This document shows, piece after piece, positions 7,301 to 15,763 of a stretch of DNA of 16,236 nucleotides (position 1 is its first letter; every line of letters begins with the position of its first letter). Made by a program: the position numbers and the translations under genes. The notes beneath the pieces were generated by a model, which was not told the origin of the DNA, did no database searches, and was given only the letters and a program-made list of their open reading frames with translations. The DNA is from an uncultured Bacilli bacterium (GTDB lineage: Bacteria; Bacillota_I; Bacilli_A; RF39; UBA660). The stretch lies in NCBI GenBank assembly GCA_947631135.1, contig CANRKE010000020.1, positions 1 to 16,236 of the forward strand. The letters run 5' to 3'.

Positions 7301-10300
7301 TTGAACCTATTTGATTATCTTTCGCTCCAACAATCCTATTTACATTAACATTATAAAGAGTTTTAGTATCATTATTAAAATCTAAATCTTTTGTTATTAT
7401 ATAATTTTCAAATGTATTAGGATCAATTTTATTCCATTCACTAACACTATCAATTGTTTTATACATTTCTGCACTTATTTTTAAATTTGCTTCAATATAT
7501 TCATCGTTTCCATTATTATTTAAGTGTACCCCAAGTAGTTTATAAGTATCATAATATCTATTTGGTGTAAGACTTAAAGTTATTTGTGTTAAACCATTTT
7601 CCGTATAATATCTACTAAATTTTATATAATCAAGGTAATCAAAATCTATTTTTGTAACTTCAAGTTCATCGGGATTCTTGATATTTACTACTATATCTAT
7701 AGATTTTGCTTTCTTATCCATTTCTACTATTTCAACAGTTCTATCAATATCGCTAATAAATTTAATATCTTCTTGATTAGGAAGTAATTTATCTGTTCCA
7801 TAATAATTTAATTTAGGCATTATATCATCAGTAACATTATCATAATTCCAATTTTGATCAAACCCAAGTTTCATCTGATAGAAAGTTTTAGTTTTTAATT
7901 CATCAAAAGGAACTAATACTTCACCATAAGTTGGAACATATAAACTATTATTTTCATTCACTTCATCATAATACTTTCCATTAAATAATCTATCACGATT
8001 TGCATACGTATTAGATGATAATTGTTGACTACCTGATATTCTATGTATGTAATTAACGTTATTATTAGAATATGTATTACCTAAATATAATAAGTTTGAT
8101 GCTGTTGTAAAACTACTTCTTCCAGCTATACCACCAACATAATTTCCTGTTGCAAGAATGTCAACATTACTTATTGCATTTGTAATTGTAGTATTACCAA
8201 CACCATATCCAATAATACCACCTGTAGTTCTATAATCCGTTTTAATATTACCTTCTGTATATATATTTTCCAATATAGATTGATTTAAATATCCTATAAA
8301 TCCACCTACACCACTAGTACTGTATAAATTTGAAAGTGAAACTTTTAATCCTCTTACATAACAGTTTCTAATTGTCGTATAATCACTAGTACCTATAAAT
8401 CCACCTAAGTAAATACTATTTGAATCTTCTTTTACACTAAATTCTATATTACTTACACTACAATTCGTAATTTCTCCACCACTTGCAACTGCTATTAAAC
8501 CACCTAATCTATTATATCCTGTAATATATTCATTTTTAATATGTATATTTTCTAATACTGTTGTTCTTGTTGTTGAATATATTAAACCAGCATAATTTGG
8601 TGTTGATTCTAATCTATAATTTTCAACAAATAAATTGCTAATAGATCCTGATACAGTATAGAATATTGGATTACCACTAGTTATAGTTATATTTTTAAGT
8701 GTATAATTATTACCATTAAATTTTCCAGAATATGTTTTTGATATTCTTGTATTTGGGTTATTAGAAAAATCTAAATCATTTTTTAATATATAGTTTTCTG
8801 TAGGCTTATTATTTATATCATTAAATTCAGATATTGTACTAATTTCTTTATACATATCAAAGAATAATGGTCTTTCATTAGTTTCAAAATTTCTTGTATT
8901 AGTAAGACTATATGCACCACGTGAAGATATAGAAGATACATAGTATCTAGATACAAATGTTTTTGGATTGTATACTCTTGCAGTTACTATACTCTTACCA
9001 CTTGCGTATGTTTGATCTTGTATTTCAACATCAACATCTTGTATTTTTATATCTGTTATAACCTCACCACTTGGATTATTAACTGTAAAATTAATTATGG
9101 CTTCATTATCTTTATTTTCAATTACTTCAGAATTAGTTATATCAAGTAAGTCTTTTTCTTCCACAGTATTTAATTCAATTAAATCTTGATTAGGCATACA
9201 ATCAGGAAAATCAATTTGTGGAAAATAACCAGTATCAACATATTTATCTATAATAAATGCACTATTACTATTAAGAGCTCGTTTTTGGAATTCAATATCA
9301 TGTGGTGATAATGGGCTCAATTTTAAATTATATGTATTTGTATACATGTTATCAGAAATATAATAATTATTTCTTAATCCTGAGTTAGATGCAACACCTA
9401 TAGATGGTCCATTTGCATACCCAACTATATTACCTTCGCCAATAGAATATGTGTTGCTAGTATTACCTGATACTTGTTCAGCAATTATATTACCAACAAT
9501 TGTTTCATTATTTGTTGCGCTAGTTCCATAATGTGTTGATTTTTCTGTATATGAATCAATGTTTATTAAACTAAATACATTTTGAATATTTGTGTTAGTT
9601 GCTGCATATGCAACTAAACCAGCCACCCTTTTATTAGTTGCAGTCATATTTTTATATGATGCATCAATTTTTTCACCATATAAATAACCATCTGATATAT
9701 CTTTATAATTATTAATAAAACCAAGAGCTAAATTTCTTTCTCCATGTAAAGGTGTTACTTGGTGTATTACAAATTTCTTTAATGTACCATAATTACTTGC
9801 TCCAATTGCTGAAAATGTAATATTTGGAACATCTGTAATACCATAAGTAGATACAAATATATTTTCTATAGTTCCATAATTAACATTAATTAATCCATTA
9901 AATGTTGATCTTTCTATTTCATTATCAAAATTAACAATTAAATTTAAATTTTTAAATATACCTGTAGTAGATATTTGATTTACTAAATAATTAGGTCTAT
10001 TCTGAACATTTAAAGTAACTGTTCGCCCATCAAAATCAATCTCACCTGTAAATGCTGTTGCATATGATTTATTTATATTAGAAAAATCTAAATCATTTAA
10101 TACTATATATTTTCTTGCTGCATTCATTGCAAAGAAATCATCTGTATTTTTAATTCCATATATTTCTTGTTCTGTTGTAAATTCCGTTTTATCTATTACA
10201 TAATATCTTCTTCTAATTTTTACACAAATTTCAATTCTATAAGTTTTATCTTTTTCAAGAGAATATAAATTGATTAAATTTTCTTTTTTATAATCATTAT

Positions 10301-13300
10301 CCATAATATATTCATGTTCTATTTCAAATTCATTATTTTTATATATTCTAATATAATAATTTAAATCAGTTTCATGATTAGTATCATATATGTTTGAGTT
10401 TATCTCTGCAACATATCCCTTCTCATCTGTTCCTTCTAAATATTCACTTGATTCATCAGCTTCTTCAAGTTGTATATCTTTTACTTTAAATAATAGATTT
10501 TTTTGATTATCAGCAATTCCACCAAAGTTAAAATCTAGATATACAACATCATTTTGTGCAGTAAAAGTAAGAGTAACTAATGAATATTCACCAGCATTAT
10601 TAGGAATTACTACTGTTGATTTAGTATCATTTAAATAAGTATTCGTGTTAGGATTTGCATTTGTTGGTTTCGTTTTTAATATATGTAATGCACCCTTACC
10701 AGTATTATAATTTCCTGCCTTATACGTTGAATCATTATAAAATTTAAATGATATAGTGTATGTTCTTCCTCTAGTAACACTTATAGGTGTATATATTTGT
10801 TCCCAGTTACCAGTTGTTGTTAATTTAAATACATTTTCATTAGTATTTTTATTGTATGATATATCCGTAAAATTTGTATTTTCAACAAACATATCCCAAT
10901 TATCAAAATTTTGTTTTTCCTTAGTTAATAAATTTTTATTAGTAGATCTATATGTTAATGAATTTAGTTGTATATTTCCATATATACCAGTTTTTGTATT
11001 TACTACTAATTTTTTAAGTTCATAGTTACTCTTTTGTGTGACATTAGTATCACCAATATTATAACTATCTGCAATAAAAGTAATTGTATAATTTTTTTCT
11101 TTTTCCAATTTTTCAAATGTATATCTGTATGCATCCTTATTCGCTTCTATTACTTCTTTAGAAATTAATTGGTTTTTATCATTTCTAATTTCCATGGTAA
11201 CATATCCATTTATGACAGCTCCATCAACATCTATTAAATTTGAATCAAAATCTATCATATTTTCTGTAACAAATAAATTATTAATAACTACCTCAGCATC
11301 TTTCTTATATGTAGTAAATGTTTTTAATGTATTAAATGCTTCTTGTTCATAATTATTATTAAGTTGTGTAGCGATTGATGAAAAATCTATATAATATTTT
11401 TGTTTAGACTCTAAATTATTTATAGTAATGTTAATTTCTTCACCATTTTTAAGCTTATTTAATTCATCATTAACAATTGTTCCATAATACATATTACTGT
11501 TTTTATTTGTAAAATCATTTATTTCATATTCACTAACTTTTTCATCTTTAGTATATATATTATACTTTATTTTACTTAGCAATTTAACTAATCTATAATC
11601 TACACCATCACTAATCTTTACTTTTAAATTTACACTATTACTTGTTATTTCATCTATTGTTACATTAAGTCTTAAGAATCCTAATGAAGAAATTGATCTT
11701 GTTGTAAATGTATTTTCACCAAGTATTTCTTCGTATATTATACCATTATTATCGTTTAAATCATAATCAGCATATACTTTTATTGTATATATTTCATCTG
11801 ACACAATTTTATCTAAATTTATTTCTAAATTATCATTTATATTATCTTCATCTACTAAATTTCCATTAATATCAAATAATTTATATTTTAAATTTTTAAT
11901 ATCAACTTCATCTTTATTATTAATATTTATTTTTAATTTAACACTTGTTACATTATTTTCAACCAAATCAATATCAACACTTGGTTTTTCTTTAGATGTA
12001 TAAGTATTACCTTTAGAATTATCTACTATTAACTCATTACCAAATAAATCATAGATTACAAATTGATATTCTACTTGTGTATTTGATTCAATATTTTTTT
12101 CTGATAATATATCTATACTTTTCCCATTTATTAAATCTAATATTTCTTTATTTTTCAAGTTATATATTTTATCATTTAACTTTAATGTAATTTTTTTAAT
12201 TCCTTTCAATACTTGATCATTAACTGAATTATTTATTTTAACATTTTTAATATTAACTTGATTAGTATATATATCTCCATTTTCAAAACTTATATCTATA
12301 CTATTTAATTCACTTAAATCATGAGTTTTAAATTCATAATTAGCAATTGTTACTTCTTTTATTTTATTATCTTCATTTTTATATCTAAATGTAGCAACTA
12401 AATTATATTTTGTACTAGGTTTTAAACCAGTGATAGTTATGTTTCCACTAGATGTATATTTTCTTTTTAAAAACACTTTATTATCTTCTAATATATCAAC
12501 TACTATTGCATCAGTAATTCTTCCAGCAGGATCATTAATTCCAATATTAGCTGAAATTTGATATACATTTTCTTTAAAGTTATCTATAGTAACATTTGGC
12601 TTTATATAATCTGATTTATCTTCATCTTCAATATTTTGTAAATTATCATTAGAACTATTTTCTTCATTATTATCTAATTCAATATGTTCGGTAATATCAT
12701 CAATTTCTTTACTACTTATTGAGTTTAATTTTTCTATAAATTCCTTATAACTATATTTTATATTATTTATTGTTATTTCTGTTTTATTATCTATATCATC
12801 TATTCTATGATATTCTAATTTACTTTTATTTGGTTGAAATAATGCGATATAATCTTCTGAAAAATTAATTATACTATTTAATTTAATTTCATATTCATTA
12901 ACTTGTGTACTTATAATTATTTGATGTAAATTAATATACATACTATCAAATGTTTTAAGAAATATATAATTATTATTATCTATATTTTCATTTGTATTCG
13001 CATCATATATTTTACCATTATTTATTTTAAAAATTTCTTGTGATGAATATTTTTTAAAATTATCATCTATTAAAATTGATGATTCATTAATATTAACTAA
13101 TGTTGTATTTTTATTGATATAAAGTGGGTATACATCATTTATTATATTTTTATCTTCACCAATAAATCTTTTATTATATTGTTGATACAATACATCATAA
13201 CTATTAAATTTAAAATTATCAATACTCTTTTCGTTATCGTTTAATGTTTCTTTATTTAGATTTTGTGATATATTCGTATTTCTAATTGCATATCCTTCAT

Positions 13301-13391
13301 CATCAATAATAAATATTTGTTTATATTGAGAAAGTTGTATTATAAGTAATGTTAAAACAAATATAATAGCTAATGATATTACTTTTTTCAT
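4308..13391 (-). CDS. Giant membrane-tethered surface protein (Ig/FN3-like and GLUG beta-solenoid modules), 3027 aa
   Basis: The start chosen is ATG 13391 (MKKVISLAIIF), because GGAAGGAAG lies before it; an in-frame ATG at 13409 would begin inside that site. Order: signal peptide or anchor (1-25); unknown Asn-rich region with acidic stretch (30-260); Ig/FN3-like domains (about 265-350, 465-570, 578-780) with motifs such as ITGLKPSTKYNL; a jelly-roll, carbohydrate-binding-like domain (about 810-985); three modules at about 1075-1400, 1400-1875 and 1875-2580. Each module opens with (N/K)DLDF, has right-handed-helix type repeats, and ends near YFP-x-I or MPKLNY. The third has many GLUG-type YVGGISG/NVGGIVGN repeats. 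Then come an Asn-rich, possibly propeller-like region (2650-2990), a single membrane helix (about 3000-3021) and tail RKEKI. No LPXTG is seen. Adhesion to glycan or host surface is inferred. Confidence 0.85.
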   Translation of the reverse strand: MKKVISLAIIFVLTLLIIQLSQYKQIFIIDDEGYAIRNTNISQNLNKETLNDNEKSIDNFKFNSYDVLYQQYNKRFIGEDKNIINDVYPLYINKNTTLVNINESSILIDDNFKKYSSQEIFKINNGKIYDANTNENIDNNNYIFLKTFDSMYINLHQIIISTQVNEYEIKLNSIINFSEDYIALFQPNKSKLEYHRIDDIDNKTEITINNIKYSYKEFIEKLNSISSKEIDDITEHIELDNNEENSSNDNLQNIEDEDKSDYIKPNVTIDNFKENVYQISANIGINDPAGRITDAIVVDILEDNKVFLKRKYTSSGNITITGLKPSTKYNLVATFRYKNEDNKIKEVTIANYEFKTHDLSELNSIDISFENGDIYTNQVNIKNVKINNSVNDQVLKGIKKITLKLNDKIYNLKNKEILDLINGKSIDILSEKNIESNTQVEYQFVIYDLFGNELIVDNSKGNTYTSKEKPSVDIDLVENNVTSVKLKININNKDEVDIKNLKYKLFDINGNLVDEDNINDNLEINLDKIVSDEIYTIKVYADYDLNDNNGIIYEEILGENTFTTRSISSLGFLRLNVTIDEITSNSVNLKVKISDGVDYRLVKLLSKIKYNIYTKDEKVSEYEINDFTNKNSNMYYGTIVNDELNKLKNGEEINITINNLESKQKYYIDFSSIATQLNNNYEQEAFNTLKTFTTYKKDAEVVINNLFVTENMIDFDSNLIDVDGAVINGYVTMEIRNDKNQLISKEVIEANKDAYRYTFEKLEKEKNYTITFIADSYNIGDTNVTQKSNYELKKLVVNTKTGIYGNIQLNSLTYRSTNKNLLTKEKQNFDNWDMFVENTNFTDISYNKNTNENVFKLTTTGNWEQIYTPISVTRGRTYTISFKFYNDSTYKAGNYNTGKGALHILKTKPTNANPNTNTYLNDTKSTVVIPNNAGEYSLVTLTFTAQNDVVYLDFNFGGIADNQKNLLFKVKDIQLEEADESSEYLEGTDEKGYVAEINSNIYDTNHETDLNYYIRIYKNNEFEIEHEYIMDNDYKKENLINLYSLEKDKTYRIEICVKIRRRYYVIDKTEFTTEQEIYGIKNTDDFFAMNAARKYIVLNDLDFSNINKSYATAFTGEIDFDGRTVTLNVQNRPNYLVNQISTTGIFKNLNLIVNFDNEIERSTFNGLINVNYGTIENIFVSTYGITDVPNITFSAIGASNYGTLKKFVIHQVTPLHGERNLALGFINNYKDISDGYLYGEKIDASYKNMTATNKRVAGLVAYAATNTNIQNVFSLINIDSYTEKSTHYGTSATNNETIVGNIIAEQVSGNTSNTYSIGEGNIVGYANGPSIGVASNSGLRNNYYISDNMYTNTYNLKLSPLSPHDIEFQKRALNSNSAFIIDKYVDTGYFPQIDFPDCMPNQDLIELNTVEEKDLLDITNSEVIENKDNEAIINFTVNNPSGEVITDIKIQDVDVEIQDQTYASGKSIVTARVYNPKTFVSRYYVSSISSRGAYSLTNTRNFETNERPLFFDMYKEISTISEFNDINNKPTENYILKNDLDFSNNPNTRISKTYSGKFNGNNYTLKNITITSGNPIFYTVSGSISNLFVENYRLESTPNYAGLIYSTTRTTVLENIHIKNEYITGYNRLGGLIAVASGGEITNCSVSNIEFSVKEDSNSIYLGGFIGTSDYTTIRNCYVRGLKVSLSNLYSTSGVGGFIGYLNQSILENIYTEGNIKTDYRTTGGIIGYGVGNTTITNAISNVDILATGNYVGGIAGRSSFTTASNLLYLGNTYSNNNVNYIHRISGSQQLSSNTYANRDRLFNGKYYDEVNENNSLYVPTYGEVLVPFDELKTKTFYQMKLGFDQNWNYDNVTDDIMPKLNYYGTDKLLPNQEDIKFISDIDRTVEIVEMDKKAKSIDIVVNIKNPDELEVTKIDFDYLDYIKFSRYYTENGLTQITLSLTPNRYYDTYKLLGVHLNNNGNDEYIEANLKISAEMYKTIDSVSEWNKIDPNTFENYIITKDLDFNNDTKTLYNVNVNRIVGAKDNQIGSKVTFKNITFNFNKALTALVNQVSMQLTDIDFENVNISNTATSGNYTGIFGLVYGDVNNMNFKNIEINAPKVSYVGIFANSGALSFKNVMMDHINVAGNSYTGGLSGNGGTVQNCVVATNIDIKGGSRSGAISGQGGSNNFIVDNAHVTGTDYSGVAFGNLNITSTYGTSYGCNAQINDKFKEYVDGNTKFINNDNIYTGKNIIQNSNVSGTSRVGGAIGNGGTLNNTTVNDVEIKSTSTYIGGIGGVVTSTNPIVMDTNINKDTPSTSSYVGGISGSGGTISNSKVVNMEINANGNNVGGISGNSSSINTSRAVNITINSNANNIGGIVGNTTSAVTNSYAYNCLVNGNSNVGGIAGNISYGANITNNYNNTIVSANGNNVGGVVGNVTNANMTLLSNRIYVRNNMALRGSISGVDYVGGIIGKSDKDINDLYYAFHSYILAENIYATGNKENINALIGSNNTDISTIKNFKVYNNALINDNNINNYDDKLSEENLVTSNDLLNQSTYVDMTGSSSAYYSFPTNIWNYTPLSDGYFPTITNTSPDGNYIEVFDDENRISLFNNKILLKSYIPNKSASLPNVDIYPSDVDKINIEFEDEPNYVYISINGKEIYDLKRVNTFTYNYKDNLKIIVSNGYREKTYNIKPDKFNIKASVYKDKYYLIDNNKLITNGIQKLNNYKFIHLYKNMGITDNNEIINLENGNIIKTFNHNIELIDTIPLNEFIYNDYTIKTFYNYSLSNNNEINNILLVKNNILEVLDPNIEFNRNSIIIDNYSNNSYTTILGNDNKIYNLKKDIKLPNNFINKNIKYMTNNLYTDSNYIVVIYENNDSVIFDYTNGNIIYKSNTNGSLSLISYIKSIFDKNTNLINDNIYNSYNESRILADKVNNISIDDALEKLKEDKSSKYYSTKTNNENKYVSMYNNFSKKYELYNIDDLLNKSDVKSVDNLINSNMHLLSYYSIPNKIFKNSNNLGTIIVIIIFILITAGVGYLVLFRKEKI
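6155..6426 (-). repeat. Exact 24-bp direct repeats in the GLUG-coding region
   Basis: The same 24-bp sequence (ccaccaacattattaccatt followed by agca on the plus strand) occurs at 6155-6178 and 6403-6426 and encodes part of NANGNNVGG or SANGNNVGG. Near copies occur every 70-130 bp across about 5990-7020. They can support slippage or recombination that changes repeat number and protein length. Confidence 0.7.
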
Positions 13392-13414
13392 ATTGTATCT
13401 TCCTTCCATAATTT

Positions 13415-13450
13415 ATTATACTATAACAATTATAACAAAAAAGTTGACAA
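13415..13450 (-). promoter_or_regulatory. Probable promoter region of the giant gene
   Basis: Minus strand: TTGTCA (13450-13445) then TATAGT (13425-13420) at 19-nt spacing, with two further TATAAT boxes at 13434-13429 and 13420-13415. No pair has an ideal 17-nt spacer with a strong -35, so the exact promoter is uncertain. An activator or the adjacent palindrome may compensate. Confidence 0.45.
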
Positions 13451-13471
13451 ATTAATAGATTAATATGTCAA
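13444..13471. promoter_or_regulatory. 28-bp palindrome, probable operator of the giant gene
   Basis: Arms TTGACAnATTAAT (13444-13456) and ATTAATnTGTCAA (13459-13471) are inverted copies separated by 2 bp; only one position per arm and the centre break symmetry. The left end supplies the TTGTCA -35-like box on the minus strand. Size and symmetry fit a dimeric helix-turn-helix regulator. It lies about 50-80 bp upstream of the start codon. The regulator is not in the window. Confidence 0.7.
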
Positions 13472-13527
13472 TTTATTTTATTAATATGTTATGAACAAAG
13501 TAATATTTATTTAAAATTCTGTAATAT

Positions 13528-13569
13528 AAAAAATAAGTAAAAGCATATATTATTGTACATGATTTTACT
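13528..13569 (-). terminator. Intrinsic terminator after the SipW-type gene
   Basis: On the minus strand, AGTAAAA (13569-13563) pairs with TTTTACT (13542-13536), extended inward by CAT/ATG after a mismatch, and is followed by TATTTTTTA. It begins about 17 bp after the stop codon and separates this gene from the giant gene. Confidence 0.75.
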
Positions 13570-13585
13570 CATTTAATATTTATAA

Positions 13586-14848
13586 TTATTTATTATTAAG
13601 TTTTACGACATAAGGGTTGTCCTTACTTCCGTCACCTTGTGTGAATAGTGTATCTGCACGTATGTTTAAGACTGGAAATACATTGTTTATATATTTTGAG
13701 GATCCTGAAATAGAACCATCATATGATATTGCAAACATTGAAGAAAAAGTAGTTTCGTAGTTAAAACTATAATCCATAGGGGAACTCAATACTGTACCTT
13801 TTGGTATGTAATAACTCTCATTTTGGGTTCCGTAATTTCCGCCTGCAAATGCTGCTTCATCTGCAGATAAGAGACCTATTTTTAAATCATATTCTCCCCC
13901 ATAATCTAAGTTTGTATTTGGACAAATGTATGTTGGTTCAGGTATATGTTCACTAAAAGTAGATAATCTAAAATCTACACTATAGTAGAACCCAAAATCA
14001 TTTCTAGGATAAGAGGACCTAATAGTTGTATCATTACAATATCTTGTATTTGCAAGTAGATTATCAAAACTGTTTAAGTTATCTTTATACCATTGGTCTA
14101 AATATTGTTTCATTATACTATCATTATCCTTACTATTTTGATCAAATATTGCAGATCCACCAAATCTATAATCAATAGTTTTTATAGTCATTGTGTTATC
14201 CGATAATTTACCTATTTCTTTAATTTTATATAACCAATAATTTTTTTCAGGAGGTATAAGTGAACAATATGAATTATATTGAGGCGTTGTAACCATATAT
14301 TTACCTTCACATTTGGCCTTTTCATTCAAACATTCACTAGCTTTAATACATTCGTATTTACCATCAAAAACATATCGTTTAGATTCATTATCAAATGTAA
14401 ATTTGCTGTCTGTTAAATATATATAATAGGAATTATAAGAACTAGATATATCAAGTTCGCGAACAGATTCTAAATTTGTTTTTTCATTTATACCATAACC
14501 TATTCTTGTTTTATATGTATAACCTACATATTCCTCCAAGTTATCATTTTCATTAAACTGACTTAGTCCAACAGATTCATCAGCTACTATTCGTATTGTT
14601 CCGTCACCATTGATTCTGACTATCCTAAATAGTCTATTATTATCTAACTTTTTTGCATCTAATATACATTCGTCTTCTGATGAATACCCTATTTGTGAAT
14701 ACAATTGTGAGCATATGTAATCAATAGAACTTTTATTAATATGTTGTTCTCCAAATATTGGATGTGTATACATTGGTGGATTAGGTGATTCTAATCCATC
14801 AATTGCTATATAATTATTTTCTACTGCTCCTCTAAAATAATATGTTTC
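13586..14848 (-). pseudogene. C-terminal part of the SipW-type surface protein, cut off by an in-frame TGA
   Basis: The frame continues without shift from the TGA at 14851-14849 for 420 codons to TAA at 13586. The first codons (ETYYFRGAVENNYI) belong to a widespread Firmicutes surface domain that also has FRIVRINGDGTIRIV and, near the end, KIGLLSADEAAFAGG and a VFPVLNI..GDGSKDNPYVV terminus; all these motifs are here in order. No ribosome binding site precedes the first ATG (14773), and that ATG falls inside the conserved domain, so separate translation is unlikely. About nine cysteines (for example CIKASECLNEKAKC) suggest disulfides outside the cell. The coding sequence shows no other damage, so the stop is recent, is read through, or is a sequencing error. 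In related proteins I recall Gly near this position; GGA to TGA is one change. Confidence 0.7.
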
Positions 14849-15583
14849 TCAATCATCATCTTCTGATGCATATAATCCGTTTTCTACTACTGTTTTTGAT
14901 TGTTTAGGATTTGTATCTTCCGTTAATGTATCATAGTATTCTTGTGACACTGCTGCTTTACTAAAATCTGGTGGTTCTTTTTGCAACGGATTATTATCTT
15001 TTATTACTTTGGATAGTAATTCTGATTTTTTATTTTGATTTCCATTTATTGTTATTTTTCCCGTAAACGTTTTATTCATCATATCTGATTGGTCTAATTC
15101 TGACTCACTTATCCATATATATAAGTCATAACTTTTATTTTTTGTTGATTCTATTTCTTCGTTGTTGGTTAGAAGTAATTTATTATCTAATACATTTCTG
15201 AAATTCCCGTTATTTATTTTTTCATCACCAGAATATAATGCCCATTTAAACTCTAAATCTGCTAACTCTTTAGGTAAACTAATATCTGTTATATTAATAT
15301 CCACATAAGCTTTAGCTGTTCCAGTATTATTTACTTGAAAACTTATTTTACTTGCTTTTTCTTTTATATCTTTATCATATATTGGTGTTATATCATTTAG
15401 TCTTATTGAATTTAGATTATCATCTTCATAGCTTATTAGTAGTGTTCCAGCTTTTACTGAATTATCTGGTGTCTTATTATTAGCTGATAGATATGCATAT
15501 GTTATTCCAACTATTAGAACTAATACTAATGCTATCGCACCTATTAATATGCTTATTTTCTTTTTATTATTTTCTTTTTCCAT
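14849..15583 (-). CDS. SipW/TasA-type secreted protein, N-terminal part (stops at in-frame TGA)
   Basis: I chose ATG 15583 (MEKENNKKKISIL); the frame also has GTG at 15595, but AGGAG lies only one base before that GTG, while AGGAGAGTGA suits the ATG. The sequence shows a basic N-terminus, a hydrophobic core (about 10-30) and TYAYLSANN, the SipW-type cleavage context of TasA and camelysin. A TasA/CalY-like beta domain follows (about 35-185: VKAGTLLISYEDD, VNNTGTAKAYVDINI, ISLPKELADLEFKW), paralogous to the 568-residue protein. After a linker (SKAAVSQEYYDTL) it reads VVENGLYASEDDD and stops at TGA. The product as written keeps the signal and fibre-type domain but loses the ~420-residue C-terminal domain. 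Its transcript begins with leader copy 2. Confidence 0.75.
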   Translation of the reverse strand: MEKENNKKKISILIGAIALVLVLIVGITYAYLSANNKTPDNSVKAGTLLISYEDDNLNSIRLNDITPIYDKDIKEKASKISFQVNNTGTAKAYVDINITDISLPKELADLEFKWALYSGDEKINNGNFRNVLDNKLLLTNNEEIESTKNKSYDLYIWISESELDQSDMMNKTFTGKITINGNQNKKSELLSKVIKDNNPLQKEPPDFSKAAVSQEYYDTLTEDTNPKQSKTVVENGLYASEDDD

Positions 15584-15642
15584 CTTTTTTTTCACTCTCC
15601 TACTATTTATTTAATAATTATTATTGATTATTTTCACAACGC

Positions 15643-15672
15643 AAAAAATCACCTACCTATTCAAGGTAAGTG
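15643..15672 (-). terminator. Leader terminator, copy 2
   Basis: Stem CACUUACCU (15672-15664)/AGGUAGGUG (15658-15650), 9 bp with one G-U, loop UGAAU, then A and six U (15648-15643). It would also stop transcripts coming from the Rpn-type gene, which has no clear terminator with a U-run before this promoter. Confidence 0.8.
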
Positions 15673-15752
15673 AATTGGTCTTATAAGATGACCCCCCCCA
15701 TATCGAACATATGTTTGTACATATTTTTTTATGGAGAGGACCTACCTTTTCT
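15643..15752 (-). promoter_or_regulatory. Structured attenuator leader, copy 2 (riboswitch-like, class unknown)
   Basis: Same order as copy 1: AAGGUAGGUCC (15748-15738); CCUCUCCAUA (15739-15730); a hairpin AUAUGU-ACAA-ACAUAU (15724-15709); UAU plus an 8-G tract (15699-15692); GGUC/GACC; ACUUACCUU (15671-15663); AGGUAGGUG (15658-15650); then a U-run. The pyrimidine strand differs from copy 1 (CUCC against UUCU) yet still pairs with the G tract over 11 bp using G-C and G-U pairs. Unlike copy 1, about 50 nt and a separate ribosome binding site follow the terminator, so this copy should act on transcription only. Confidence 0.75.
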
Positions 15753-15763
15753 ATTACACTCTC

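Noticed and set aside
13586..14773. Independent 395-residue gene starting at ATG 14773
   Set aside because: No ribosome binding site or promoter precedes it, it begins inside a conserved domain, and the frame upstream is open back to the TGA.
14849..14851. TGA read as tryptophan (Mycoplasma-type code)
   Set aside because: All visible Trp codons checked are TGG, and the 3,027-codon gene has no internal TGA; in a TGA=Trp organism this AT-rich many TGA codons would be expected.
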